Source of the DNA: Jeongeupia chitinilytica
GTDB lineage: Bacteria > Pseudomonadota > Gammaproteobacteria > Burkholderiales > Chitinibacteraceae
Assembly (NCBI RefSeq): GCF_014652315.1
Contig: NZ_BMYO01000003.1
Span: 62,412 to 126,411, forward strand
Length of the DNA: 64,000 nt
Direction of reading: 5' to 3'
The first letter of the stretch is position 1, and every line of letters begins with the position of its first letter. Positions 9,331 to 17,818 of this stretch are shown here, one piece after another. The notes under the pieces were generated by a model. The model did not search any database. It had not been told where the DNA came from and was given only the letters and a program-made list of their open reading frames with translations. The position numbers and the translations under genes were made by a program.

Positions 9331-10245
9331 ATGGCGAAGCGCAAGATCGACGGCGTGTTGCTGCTCGACAAGCCGTTCGGCATCACCAGCAATGCGGCGC
9401 TGTTGAAGTGCCGCTGGCTGCTGTCTGCCGAGAAAGGCGGGCATACCGGCGTGCTCGACCCGTTCGCGACCGGGCTGTTGCCGCTGTGCTTTGGCGAGGC
9501 GACCAAGTTTGCGCAGCGCATGCTCGATGCGGACAAGGGGTATCGTGCGACGATCCGGCTCGGCCAGGTGTCGACCACCCTTGATGGTGAGGGCGAAATC
9601 AGTGACAGCGGCCAGCCGCCGACGGCGCTCGCCGAAGTCGAGCGGGTGCTGGCGGGTTTTGTCGGCGAGATCGAGCAGGTGCCGCCGATGCATTCGGCAC
9701 TCAAGCATCAGGGCAAGGCGTTGTACGAGTACGCGCGGCAGGGGGTCGAAATCGAGCGCCAAGCGCGCCGGATCACCATTTATTCGATTGGCGTTGTGTC
9801 CTTCGATCGTGCCGAGCTCGTGATCGATGTCGCGTGTTCCAAGGGGACATACATCCGCACACTGGCCGACGATGTCGGTCGTGCGCTGGGGTGCGGTGCG
9901 TATCTGACGGGTTTGCGCCGAACCAGAACCGCCGGGTTTTCTCTCGATCAGGCGGTGTCGCTCGATGCCTACATCGCCATGTCGCTCGACGAGCGAGAGG
10001 CTTGCCTGCTGCCGGCCGACACGCTGGTACAGGACATGCCGCTGTTGACGCTTGACGAAAGCGAAGTCGCCCGCTGCCGAAACGGCATGAGTATCCAGCG
10101 TGCGGCGGGCTGGTCGGCGCAAGGCCTGTTCCGGCTTTACGCTGAGGTCGAAAGCGGCGATAATGCGCGATTCATCGGTTTGGGCGAAGTGGCATGCGAT
10201 GGTGTGCTGCGGCCCAAACGTCTGCTGGCCACTAGTGGCCAGTGA
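9331..10245 (+). CDS. truB: tRNA pseudouridine-55 synthase TruB
   Basis: TruB (304 residues) converts U55 in the T-loop of all elongator tRNAs to pseudouridine. The catalytic motif [15 protein letters not shown] has its nucleophilic Asp at residue 43. The Tyr-containing motif [11 protein letters not shown], the [13 protein letters not shown] stretch and a C-terminal PUA-like region ([19 protein letters not shown]) follow. Length and motifs are normal for the family. The one-base gap after rbfA is the usual coupled arrangement. rpsO begins 86 bases downstream after a structured leader. Confidence 0.96.
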   Translation: MAKRKIDGVLLLDKPFGITSNAALLKCRWLLSAEKGGHTGVLDPFATGLLPLCFGEATKFAQRMLDADKGYRATIRLGQVSTTLDGEGEISDSGQPPTALAEVERVLAGFVGEIEQVPPMHSALKHQGKALYEYARQGVEIERQARRITIYSIGVVSFDRAELVIDVACSKGTYIRTLADDVGRALGCGAYLTGLRRTRTAGFSLDQAVSLDAYIAMSLDEREACLLPADTLVQDMPLLTLDESEVARCRNGMSIQRAAGWSAQGLFRLYAEVESGDNARFIGLGEVACDGVLRPKRLLATSGQ

Positions 10246-10331
10246 AAGGAGCGCGGTTGGGTGCAAACTCGGCCGGGCTTGTCGGGAGCGGGGCATCTGC
10301 CCTGGCCCAATCACCACTCTGGAGTATTGAA

Positions 10332-10601
10332 ATGGCAGTTACCGTAGGCCAAAAGGCTGACATCGTTAAGCAATTCCAACGCGCTGAAGGCGACACCGGT
10401 TCCCCGGAAGTTCAAGTTGCGCTGCTCACCGCTCGCATCAATGACCTGACCCCGCACTTCAAAGAAAACAAGAAAGACCACCACTCGCGTCGCGGTCTGC
10501 TGAAGATGGTTTCGCGCCGTCGTCGCCTGCTGGATTACCTCAAGCGCACCAATGCTGATAGCTATCGCGAGCTGATCGCTCAGCTGGGTCTGCGCAAGTA
10601 A
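10332..10601 (+). CDS. rpsO: 30S ribosomal protein S15
   Basis: S15 (89 residues) binds the three-way junction of 16S rRNA and nucleates the platform. The sequence is typical throughout ([46 protein letters not shown]; quoted in part). The ATG at 10332 follows TGGAG. The 86-base leader between truB and rpsO has inverted repeats (TTGGG near 10257 with CCCAA near 10307, and GGG-CATCTG-CCC inside). This could serve the autogenous S15 control known in enterics, although the leader structures differ between phyla. A strong terminator follows directly. Confidence 0.97.
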   Translation: MAVTVGQKADIVKQFQRAEGDTGSPEVQVALLTARINDLTPHFKENKKDHHSRRGLLKMVSRRRRLLDYLKRTNADSYRELIAQLGLRK

Positions 10602-10614
10602 GCCAGTTCCACTT

Positions 10615-10646
10615 AAAAGTCGCAGTCATCGCACTGCGACTTTTTT
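10615..10646 (+). terminator. rpsO intrinsic terminator
   Basis: A 12-bp perfect stem joins AAAAGTCGCAGT (10615-10626) to ACTGCGACTTTT around a CATCGC loop and ends in T6 (10641-10646). It separates rpsO from the pnp leader, so pnp probably also has its own promoter in 10647-10838. Confidence 0.85.
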
Positions 10647-10672
10647 GCTTTTTGGAATGTCGAAATGATTGC

Positions 10673-10704
10673 GTTCCGCCCAAAGACGGCTTCGGCGGCG
10701 GAAC
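10673..10704 (+). promoter_or_regulatory. pnp leader stem-loop
   Basis: GTTCCGCC (10673-10680) pairs perfectly with GGCGGAAC (10697-10704) and encloses a smaller GGC-TTCG-GC-type element. It lies 135 bases before pnp. In enterics a long pnp leader stem is cut by RNase III and then degraded by PNPase, giving autoregulation; this hairpin is a candidate for the same role, by position only. Confidence 0.4.
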
Positions 10705-10838
10705 GGAAGACCGTGAAAACCGGTCACGCTGGAATGTGCCGAGGCCGGCGACAGGCATCCGGGTCATTGCCGGGATGGGCGGCGTTGTCGCAGCGGGATA
10801 TTGCCCTTGCCGCAGGCAAACAACTGTAAGGAAAATCC

Positions 10839-12986
10839 GTGTTCAACAAAATCGTGAAATCGTTCCAGTACGGCAAGCACACCGTAACGCTGGAAACGGG
10901 CGAAGTCGCCCGCCAGGCTTCCGGCGCTGTGGTCGTGTCGATGGACGACACCGTGGTGCTGGTGACTGTGGTCGCCGCCAAGGGCGTGAAGCCCGGCCAG
11001 GATTTCTTCCCGCTCACGGTCGATTACCAAGAGCGGACCTACGCCGCCGGCAAGATTCCGGGGGGCTTCTTCAAGCGTGAAGGCCGTCCGTCCGAGAAGG
11101 AAATTCTCACCAGCCGCCTGATCGATCGTCCGATCCGTCCGCTGTTCCCGGAAGGCTTCTTCAACGAAATCCAGATCATCGCGACCGTGCTGTCGCTCGA
11201 TCCGCAGATCGATTCGGACATTCCGGCGATGATCGGTGCTTCGGCTGCGCTGGCGATTTCCGGTGTGCCGTTCCAGGGGCCGATCGGTGCCGCGCGCGTC
11301 GGTTACGCCGACGGCCAGTACCTGCTCAATCCGAGCAAGGACGAACTTGCCGCGTCGCAGCTTGACCTCGTTGTCGCCGGTACCGAGCAGGCCGTACTGA
11401 TGGTCGAGTCCGAAGCCAAGGAGCTGTCGGAAGAGGTGATGCTGGGGGCCGTGGTCTTTGGGCACGACGAAATGCAGAAGGTCGTCAAGGCGATCAACGA
11501 GCTGGCTGACGAAGTCAATCCGGAGTTGTTCGACTGGAACGAGCCGGTGCGCAACGAGGCACTTGAAGCGCAAATCGCCAAAATCGCCGGTGAAGACCTG
11601 AAGCTCGCTTTCCGCATCGCGCAAAAACAGGCACGCAGCGCCAAGATTGGCGAGGCGTGGGACAAGGTCAAGGCTGCACTGATCAACGAGTCGACCGACA
11701 CGCTGGCGGCCAACCAGATCCGCGGCATCTTCCATGACATGGAAGCCAAGATCGTCCGCAACCAGATTCTCGACGGTTACCCGCGTATCGACGGCCGCGA
11801 CACCCGTACCGTGCGTCCGATCACCGTGCGCAACAGCGTGCTGCCGCGTACCCACGGTTCGTCGCTGTTCACTCGTGGCGAAACCCAGGGTCTGGTCGTT
11901 GCCACGCTCGGCACCAAGCTCGACGAGCAGAAGATCGACGCGCTGGCTGGCGAGTACAGCGACCGCTTCATGCTGCACTACAACTTCCCGCCGTACTCGA
12001 CCGGTGAAACCGGTCGTGTCGGTACGCCGAAGCGCCGTGAAATCGGCCACGGCCGTCTGGCCAAGCGCGCGCTGATTGCCGTGCTGCCGAGCCCGGAAGA
12101 GTTCGCCTACACGATGCGTGTGGTATCGGAAATCACCGAATCGAACGGTTCGAGCTCGATGGCGTCGGTCTGCGGCGGTTGTCTGGCACTGATGGACGCC
12201 GGTGTGCCGCTGAAGAACCACGTTGCCGGTATCGCGATGGGTCTGATCAAGGAAGGCAACCGCTTCGCGGTGCTGTCCGACATCCTGGGCGACGAAGATC
12301 ACCTCGGCGACATGGACTTCAAGGTGGCCGGTACCGACAACGGTGTGACCGCGCTGCAGATGGACATCAAGATCAACGGCATCACCAAGGAAATCATGAA
12401 GGTGGCACTGGAGCAGGCCAAGGCCGGTCGCCAGCACATCCTCGGTGTGATGAAGGAAGCCGTTGGTGGCGCCCGTGAAGAGGTCAGCGCTCACGCGCCG
12501 CGCCTGTACACGATGAAGATCAATCCGGAGAAGATCCGTGACGTGATCGGCAAGGGCGGTTCGGTGATCCGTGCGCTGACCGAAGAAACCGGTACGCAGA
12601 TCGACATCGCCGAGGACGGCACGATCACGATCGCGTCGATTTCGTCGGCCGGTGCCGACGAAGCCAAGCGCCGCATCGGCGAGATCACTGCCGAAGTCGA
12701 AATCGGCAAGATCTACGAAGGTCCGGTCGTCAAGATCCTCGACAACAACGTCGGTGCGATCGTGTCGATCATGCCGGGTCGTGACGGTCTCGTGCACATC
12801 AGCCAGATCGCCAACGAGCGCATCAAGAACGTGTCCGACTACCTCAAGGAAGGTCAGGTCGTTCGCGTGAAGGCACTCGAGCAGGACGAGAAGGGCCGTG
12901 TCCGCCTGTCGATCAAGGCTGTGCTGAACGACGAAGCTGCTGCGGCAGCGCCGGCAGGCGAGCCGGTTGAAGGTGGTGCGCAGTAA
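10839..12986 (+). CDS. pnp: Polyribonucleotide nucleotidyltransferase (PNPase)
   Basis: PNPase (715 residues) is the 3'-5' phosphorolytic exoribonuclease that degrades mRNA and sRNA and forms part of the degradosome. Two RNase PH-like domains flank a helical linker. The second one contains the active-site stretches [11 protein letters not shown] and [13 protein letters not shown], and the [18 protein letters not shown]g-site region. A KH domain (about 555-615, [20 protein letters not shown]) and an S1 domain (about 625-695, [22 protein letters not shown]) follow. The GTG-free start at 10839 (ATG-type codon read as Met, [11 protein letters not shown]) follows AAGGAAAATCC. It is followed by two hairpins, the second a bidirectional terminator facing phaP. 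Confidence 0.97.
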   Translation: MFNKIVKSFQYGKHTVTLETGEVARQASGAVVVSMDDTVVLVTVVAAKGVKPGQDFFPLTVDYQERTYAAGKIPGGFFKREGRPSEKEILTSRLIDRPIRPLFPEGFFNEIQIIATVLSLDPQIDSDIPAMIGASAALAISGVPFQGPIGAARVGYADGQYLLNPSKDELAASQLDLVVAGTEQAVLMVESEAKELSEEVMLGAVVFGHDEMQKVVKAINELADEVNPELFDWNEPVRNEALEAQIAKIAGEDLKLAFRIAQKQARSAKIGEAWDKVKAALINESTDTLAANQIRGIFHDMEAKIVRNQILDGYPRIDGRDTRTVRPITVRNSVLPRTHGSSLFTRGETQGLVVATLGTKLDEQKIDALAGEYSDRFMLHYNFPPYSTGETGRVGTPKRREIGHGRLAKRALIAVLPSPEEFAYTMRVVSEITESNGSSSMASVCGGCLALMDAGVPLKNHVAGIAMGLIKEGNRFAVLSDILGDEDHLGDMDFKVAGTDNGVTALQMDIKINGITKEIMKVALEQAKAGRQHILGVMKEAVGGAREEVSAHAPRLYTMKINPEKIRDVIGKGGSVIRALTEETGTQIDIAEDGTITIASISSAGADEAKRRIGEITAEVEIGKIYEGPVVKILDNNVGAIVSIMPGRDGLVHISQIANERIKNVSDYLKEGQVVRVKALEQDEKGRVRLSIKAVLNDEAAAAAPAGEPVEGGAQ

Positions 12987-13023
12987 TTGCCGATGATGGG
13001 GCGTTAGCCTCATCCGGGTAAAG

Positions 13024-13052
13024 CAACGGGAGCATCGACGATGCTCCCGTTG
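13024..13052 (+). terminator. 13-bp stem-loop after pnp
   Basis: CAACGGGAGCATC (13024-13036) pairs perfectly with GATGCTCCCGTTG (13040-13052), leaving a GAC loop. No T-tract follows, so it may protect the 3' end of the pnp mRNA rather than terminate it; the true terminator follows 16 bases on. Confidence 0.55.
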
Positions 13053-13067
13053 TCCATTTCCGAGTAA

Positions 13068-13096
13068 ACAAAAAGGCGCCCACGGCGCCTTTTTGT
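13068..13096. terminator. Bidirectional terminator between pnp and phaP
   Basis: ACAAAAAGGCGCC (13068-13080) pairs perfectly with GGCGCCTTTTTGT (13084-13096). The A-run and T-run flanks make it a good terminator on both strands, fitting its place between the convergent genes pnp and phaP. Confidence 0.85.
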
Positions 13097-13113
13097 TTGC
13101 GCTGGATTCGCGA

Positions 13114-13683
13114 TTAGGCGGCAGCGTTGCCCGAGGCAGCGGTTTTCTTGGCTGCGGTCTTGACGGCGTCAGCGGTTGCGGTAGTGGCAGCCTTCACCGA
13201 AGCGTCAGCAAAGTCGGCGACTTGCTTGGCGGCCTTGGTCAGGCTGTCGACGGCGGCGGCAGTGGCTTGTACGGTCGACTTGACGGCGGCAACGGCTACG
13301 TCGGTGCCGGCCGGAGCCGACTTGACGAAGCGGTCCAGGCCCGAAACGACCTGCTTGTTGAACGCGGTCGATTGTTCTTCAGCGATCTTGGTCAGCTCGG
13401 CTTGTGCTTGCGAAGCGATTTCGTACACTTGGCGCGAGTACTGGCCTGCGTGGTCGACGGTGGCTTCGAGTTGCTTCTGGCGCAGGGCCAGCGCTTCCTG
13501 CGCGTCCTTGACGGCGGCCAGCGACTTGACCTGCTTTGCACCTTCTTCGAGCGACGTCTTGGCGGTTTCCAGGTTCAGTTTGGAGAGGCGTTCGGCCGAA
13601 TCCAGATAAATACGGGCAAAACGCAGTGCGGTTTCGACGTTTTCGGTGGCAAAATCTACAAACTGTTGTTGAGCTTGGCTCAT
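13114..13683 (-). CDS. phaP: Phasin (polyhydroxyalkanoate granule-associated protein)
   Basis: This 189-residue amphipathic helical protein belongs to the phasin_2 family, which coats PHA granules and controls their size. The start MSQAQQQFVDFATENVETAL and the helix KLNLETAKTSLEEGAKQVKSLAAVKDAQEAL are typical. The C-terminal third is an Ala/Lys/Thr/Val-rich helix ending KTAAKKTAASGNAAA, resembling PhaF-like DNA-binding tails in composition, though shorter. Start 13683 is preceded by AGGAAACC. It is divergent from phaR, which in this group represses phaP when granules are absent. PHA synthase is not in the window. Confidence 0.88.
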   Translation of the reverse strand: MSQAQQQFVDFATENVETALRFARIYLDSAERLSKLNLETAKTSLEEGAKQVKSLAAVKDAQEALALRQKQLEATVDHAGQYSRQVYEIASQAQAELTKIAEEQSTAFNKQVVSGLDRFVKSAPAGTDVAVAAVKSTVQATAAAVDSLTKAAKQVADFADASVKAATTATADAVKTAAKKTAASGNAAA

Positions 13684-13892
13684 GATGGTTTCCTCGAGAT
13701 GGGTTGGCATGCCGATGGCAGAGCCATTTTGAGTATTTGAAGTATGCTGCTCTGCACAATCACGTTCATTTTTGGATCGGTTCTACTATTTGTCAATCGA
13801 TTTTTGTGCGCTGCAGCAATGGCCGACGAGTGGTGATGAGCGGCGGCGATCTACAATGCAGGAATCAAGCTGCAGACTCAAAGGGAGTTGGC
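13684..13892. promoter_or_regulatory. phaP/phaR divergent regulatory region
   Basis: This 209-base region must hold both promoters. CTGCAG occurs at 13811-13816 and at 13870-13875, and a related TGCTGCTCTGCA lies at 13745-13756. PhaR proteins of other genera bind TGC/GCA-rich sites, so these are candidate operators. The assignment rests on resemblance only. Confidence 0.35.
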
Positions 13893-14531
13893 ATGAGTGC
13901 CGAAGAAAAGCGCATCATCAAAAAGTACCCGAACCGTCGCCTGTACGACACGGCGACCAGCAGCTACATCACGCTTGCCGACGTCAAACAGCTGGTGCTC
14001 GACTGTATCGACATCCAGGTCGTCGATGCCAAGAGTGGCGAAGACATCACCCGCAGCGTGCTGCTGCAGATCATCATGGATGAAGAGGCCGGCGGCATGC
14101 CGCTGTTCAGCTATGACGTGCTGACGCAGATCATCCGCTTCTACGGCAACGCGATGCAGGGGCTGATGGGCAACTATCTGGAGAAGAACCTGCAGCTGTT
14201 CGCCGAGATGCAGCACCGCTTGCAGGACCAGGCGAGTTCGGCCATGAGCGGTGACAATCCGATGCTCGGCAACGCCAACCTCTGGGGCGACTTCATGAAG
14301 TTCCAGGGGCCGGCCTTGCAGAGCATGATGGGCAATTACCTGGAAAGCAGCACCAATCTGTTCGTCGACATGCAGCAGCAGCTGCAGGATCGGGCCAAGA
14401 ACCTGTTCACCGGTTTCGGCATGCCGGGCTACGGCAAGGCTGAAGCCGAGACGGACGAACCGCAGCCGTCGGCGCCGCCACCGGCCGACGAACCGAAAAC
14501 GACGACGCGAAAACGCACTACCAAGAGCTAA
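13893..14531 (+). CDS. phaR: PHA synthesis repressor PhaR
   Basis: PhaR (212 residues) is a DNA-binding repressor that also binds PHA granules, releasing phasin expression when polymer accumulates. The N-terminal PHB_acc_N domain (about 9-70) begins RIIKKYPNRRLYDTATSSYI. Two copies of a PHB_acc repeat follow, with the near-identical motifs MMGNYLEKN/LMGNYLESS and QHRLQDQA/QQQLQDRA. The tail is Pro/Lys/Thr-rich (ending TRKRTTKS). The ATG at 13893 follows AAGGGAG; the open frame extends 63 codons further into the divergent promoter region without similarity. A strong terminator follows. Confidence 0.9.
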   Translation: MSAEEKRIIKKYPNRRLYDTATSSYITLADVKQLVLDCIDIQVVDAKSGEDITRSVLLQIIMDEEAGGMPLFSYDVLTQIIRFYGNAMQGLMGNYLEKNLQLFAEMQHRLQDQASSAMSGDNPMLGNANLWGDFMKFQGPALQSMMGNYLESSTNLFVDMQQQLQDRAKNLFTGFGMPGYGKAEAETDEPQPSAPPPADEPKTTTRKRTTKS

Positions 14532-14561
14532 GCGCTTGAATTAAAATCGCATGTTGTCCAC

Positions 14562-14592
14562 GCGGGCATGCCAAAACGGCATGCCCGCATCG
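14562..14592 (+). terminator. phaR intrinsic terminator
   Basis: An 11-bp perfect stem, GCGGGCATGCC (14562-14572) with GGCATGCCCGC (14578-14588), has an AAAAC loop and is followed by ATCGTTTT. It isolates phaR from rimO. Confidence 0.8.
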
Positions 14593-14657
14593 TTTTGTGC
14601 CGGCGCCGGTGAAGATGCGCGCCGCGAAGTGTGCGCCTGAAGGCGCCGGAGATGTGT

Positions 14658-15980
14658 ATGTCCGCACCAAGAGTTGGCTTTGTCTCGCTGGGCTGTCCGA
14701 AAGCGTTGACCGACAGCGAACAGATCATTACCCAGCTGCGCGCCGAGGGGTACGACATTTCGCCGTCGTACGACGATGCCGATCTGGTCGTCGTCAATAC
14801 CTGTGGCTTCATCGATTCCGCGGTACAGGAGTCGCTCGACGCGATCGGCGAAGCGCTGGCCGAGAACGGCAAGGTCATCGTTACCGGTTGTCTGGGCAGC
14901 AAGGAAGACGGCAACCTGATTCGTGAAACGCACCCGAAGGTGCTGGCCGTGACCGGTGCGCATGCCCGTGACGAGGTGATGAACCACGTCCATCAGCATC
15001 TGCCCAAGCCGCACGATCCGTTCATGGATCTGGTGCCGCCGGCAGGGGTCAAGCTGACCCCCAAGCATTACGCCTACCTGAAGATTTCTGAGGGCTGCAA
15101 TCACCGCTGCACCTTCTGCATTATTCCGAGCATGCGGGGTGACCTCGTCAGCCGGCCGATCCACGACGTACTGAAAGAGGCCGAAAACCTGGCCAAATCC
15201 GGCGTCAAGGAGCTGCTGATCATTTCGCAGGACACCAGCGCCTATGGTGTCGACGTCAAGTACAAGACCGGCTTCCATAATGGCCGTCCGGTACGCACCC
15301 GGATGACCGAGTTGTGCGAAGAGCTGGGCAAGCTCGGCATCTGGGCGCGGCTGCATTACGTCTACCCGTACCCGCACGTCGACGAAGTGATTCCGCTGAT
15401 GGCCGAAGGCAAGATCGTGCCTTACCTCGACATCCCGTTTCAGCACGCCAGCCAGCGCGTACTCAAGTTGATGAAGCGGCCCGCCAATAGTGCCAACGTG
15501 CTCGGCCGGATCAAGAAGTGGCGCGAGATCTGCCCGGATCTGACGATCCGTTCGACGTTCATCGTCGGTTTTCCGGGCGAAACCGATGCGGACTTCGACG
15601 AACTGCTGGCTTTCCTCGATGAAGCCCAGCTCGACCGCGTCGGCTGTTTCACCTATTCGCCGGTTGACGGTGCGACGGCAAATGACCTGCCCGACCACGT
15701 GCCGGCGGAGATTGCCGAGGACCGAAAGCGTCGCTTCATGGAAAAGCAGGCCGCGATTTCGGCTGCACGGCTGCAGGACAAGATCGGCCGCGAGTTCAAC
15801 GTGCTGGTCGACGAGATCGACGACGAAGGCGCGGTTGCGCGCACTTATGCCGATGCGCCGGAAATCGACGGGCTGGTGTTCTTTCAGCCGGCGGAAACCG
15901 TGCAGCCCGGCGATTTCGTCAAAGTGCGCATCGTCGATGCCGACGAGCACGATCTGTGGGCGGAGCAGGTTGAAGGCTGA
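14658..15980 (+). CDS. rimO: Ribosomal protein S12 methylthiotransferase RimO
   Basis: RimO (440 residues) is a radical-SAM enzyme with two 4Fe-4S clusters that adds a methylthio group to Asp88 of S12. The N-terminal UPF0004 domain carries the auxiliary-cluster cysteines (SLGCPKA, NTCGFID, GCLGSKE). The radical-SAM motif CNHRCTFC is in [18 protein letters not shown], and a TRAM domain closes the protein ([17 protein letters not shown]). The LVSRPIHDV stretch after the cluster fits RimO rather than MiaB. The ATG at 14658 is 6 bases after GGAG; an in-frame ATG at 14652 is too close to that site. tcdA follows after three bases. Confidence 0.95.
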   Translation: MSAPRVGFVSLGCPKALTDSEQIITQLRAEGYDISPSYDDADLVVVNTCGFIDSAVQESLDAIGEALAENGKVIVTGCLGSKEDGNLIRETHPKVLAVTGAHARDEVMNHVHQHLPKPHDPFMDLVPPAGVKLTPKHYAYLKISEGCNHRCTFCIIPSMRGDLVSRPIHDVLKEAENLAKSGVKELLIISQDTSAYGVDVKYKTGFHNGRPVRTRMTELCEELGKLGIWARLHYVYPYPHVDEVIPLMAEGKIVPYLDIPFQHASQRVLKLMKRPANSANVLGRIKKWREICPDLTIRSTFIVGFPGETDADFDELLAFLDEAQLDRVGCFTYSPVDGATANDLPDHVPAEIAEDRKRRFMEKQAAISAARLQDKIGREFNVLVDEIDDEGAVARTYADAPEIDGLVFFQPAETVQPGDFVKVRIVDADEHDLWAEQVEG

Positions 15981-15983
15981 TTG

Positions 15984-16766
15984 ATGGATACCTCGTACGA
16001 GCGTCGCTTCGGCGGCATTGCCCGGCTGTACGGTGCGGCTGCGCTGACCCGGTTCCGCAGTGCGCATGTCTGCGTGATCGGCGTCGGTGGCGTTGGCTCA
16101 TGGTCGGCCGAGGCGCTGGCCCGGTCGGGTGTCGGCGCGATCACGCTGATCGATCTGGACGACATTTGCGTGTCGAACACCAACCGGCAGCTGCCGGCAC
16201 TGGTTGGCCAGTACGGCAAAATGAAAGTGGCGGCGCTGGCCGAGCGTATCGTTGCGATCAATCCGGAGTGCCGGGTGACGACGGTGGAGGATTTTGTCGA
16301 TGCAGACAATCTGGCCGACCTCCTCGGTGTCGGCTTTGACTACGTCGTCGATGCGATCGACTCGGTCAAGACCAAGGCGGCACTGATCCACTGGTGCCGG
16401 CGCAACAAGGTCAACCTGATCACCACCGGTGGCGCCGGCGGGCAGATCGACCCGACGCAGGTGCAGGTCACCGATCTGTCCAGGACGACGCAAGATCCGC
16501 TGGCCAGCAAGGTTCGCAGCATCCTGCGGCGCGAGTACGGCTTTCCGAAGGGTGACAAGAAGTTCGGCATCGATTGCGTGTTTTCGACCGAGCCGCTGGT
16601 TTATCCGCAGCTCGACGGCAGCGTGTGCGCGCAGAAGCCGGCGGTGGGCGATTCGCCGGTACGGCTCGATTGCGAAGGCGGATTCGGCGCCAGTGTGGCG
16701 GTGACCGGTACCTTCGGTTTTGTCGCCGTCGCACATCTTCTGAAGAAGCTCGCTACCAAGGTCTGA
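15984..16766 (+). CDS. tcdA: tRNA threonylcarbamoyladenosine dehydratase TcdA
   Basis: This 260-residue E1-like enzyme (ThiF/MoeB superfamily, formerly YgdL/CsdL) cyclises t6A37 of tRNA to ct6A in an ATP-dependent step. It has the nucleotide-binding VIGVGGVGSWSAEALARSG, the DDICVSNTNRQLPAL stretch with the adenylation Arg, and the VVDAIDSVKTKAAL segment. The conserved C-terminal CEGGFGASVAVTGTFG is also present. Start: ATG at 15984, with a TTG directly before it; the rimO stop is 3 bases upstream, suggesting coupling. Homology to MoeB/ThiF is superfamily-wide, but the RRFGGIARLYG start is characteristic of TcdA. Confidence 0.92.
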   Translation: MDTSYERRFGGIARLYGAAALTRFRSAHVCVIGVGGVGSWSAEALARSGVGAITLIDLDDICVSNTNRQLPALVGQYGKMKVAALAERIVAINPECRVTTVEDFVDADNLADLLGVGFDYVVDAIDSVKTKAALIHWCRRNKVNLITTGGAGGQIDPTQVQVTDLSRTTQDPLASKVRSILRREYGFPKGDKKFGIDCVFSTEPLVYPQLDGSVCAQKPAVGDSPVRLDCEGGFGASVAVTGTFGFVAVAHLLKKLATKV

Positions 16767-16816
16767 CGCGGCTTTTCCGGCAAGGGACGGGGCACTCGGC
16801 GTGATAAAATCGACCG

Positions 16817-17818
16817 ATGCCTCTTCACCTTGTCCTCCCTTATTCCGACTGGGCAGAGCGCGACGACATCGCCGCCTTTGCCAGCTCCGTATCACTACCG
16901 GCGACCGCGCTGCTGCTGGGGCGCGGCTCACGCCAGCCGGCGCAGCCCGAGTCGCTCGACATCTGGCTTGCCAACCGCTGCGGGCTGGCTGATCTGCCCG
17001 TTGCACCGCTGACGATGGCACTCGATCTGCCTGGCGAGGAGCCCGGCTTCTGGATGCGGGCCGATCCGGTGCATCTGCGCGTCGATCGCGACCGCCTGTT
17101 GCTGGTCGACCCCCGACACTTTTCGCTGACGCAGGCCGAGGCCGACGGTCTGTGTTCCGGTCTGAACGCGCTGTATCGTGACGACGGCTTCCGTTTCGTT
17201 GCAGCGACGCCGTCGCGCTGGTATCTGCGCCTGCCTGCCGACCCGGGATTGCACTGGTCGCCGATCGATGCGGCATTGGGTCACGACGTCCGTGAGCACC
17301 TGCCCAAGGGCGACGGTGCGCTGAAGTGGCACGGGCTGCTGAACGAAATCCAGATGTGCCTTTACAACCATCCGGTCAACGACGCCCGCGTTGCCGCCGG
17401 CCAGCCGGCGATCCAGAGCGTCTGGCTCTGGGGCGGTGGTCAGTACCCGCTGGCCGACAAGCCGGTTGCGCCGGCACAACCGGTGCTGAGCGATCTGCCC
17501 TTGGTGGTGGCGCTGACCCAGCATGGCGGCGGTCAGGCCAGACCTGCGCCGGCCGCCTTTGATGCGGTTCAGGGTGACGCGGTCGTGGTGCTCGACGCGC
17601 TGCGCGACGGCAATCTCTATGGCGATGCGCACGGGTGGCTGTCGGCCTGGCTGGCGCTCGAGGCCGACTGGTTTGCACCGGCACTGGCGGCATTGAAAGC
17701 CGGCCGGCTCGACGAGCTGGCGGTTTCGATGCCCGAAGCCGGATTCGGCGTCAAAGTCACCCAACGGGCGTTGTGGGCGCTCTGGCGCAAGCCGGTTCTG
17801 CCGTGGGAGGTGCGCTGA
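16817..17818 (+). CDS. RpfE-like conserved protein upstream of recJ
   Basis: This 333-residue cytosolic protein belongs to a family found directly upstream of recJ in beta- and gammaproteobacteria and named RpfE in Xanthomonas; the molecular function is not established. Visible features include a WYLRLPADPGLHW stretch, the conserved segment WHGLLNEIQMCLYNHPVN (about 175-192), and QSVWLWGGGQ (about 200-210). No signal peptide or membrane segment is evident. Some database entries call relatives phosphoglycerate mutase-like, but I see no catalytic motif to support this. Its stop shares one base with the recJ start (TGATG), indicating translational coupling. Confidence 0.7.
   Translation: MPLHLVLPYSDWAERDDIAAFASSVSLPATALLLGRGSRQPAQPESLDIWLANRCGLADLPVAPLTMALDLPGEEPGFWMRADPVHLRVDRDRLLLVDPRHFSLTQAEADGLCSGLNALYRDDGFRFVAATPSRWYLRLPADPGLHWSPIDAALGHDVREHLPKGDGALKWHGLLNEIQMCLYNHPVNDARVAAGQPAIQSVWLWGGGQYPLADKPVAPAQPVLSDLPLVVALTQHGGGQARPAPAAFDAVQGDAVVVLDALRDGNLYGDAHGWLSAWLALEADWFAPALAALKAGRLDELAVSMPEAGFGVKVTQRALWALWRKPVLPWEVR

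Noticed and set aside
10764..13013. 749-codon open frame antisense to pnp
   Set aside because: Opposite the full-length PNPase and made of low-information GC-rich codons; no start signal.
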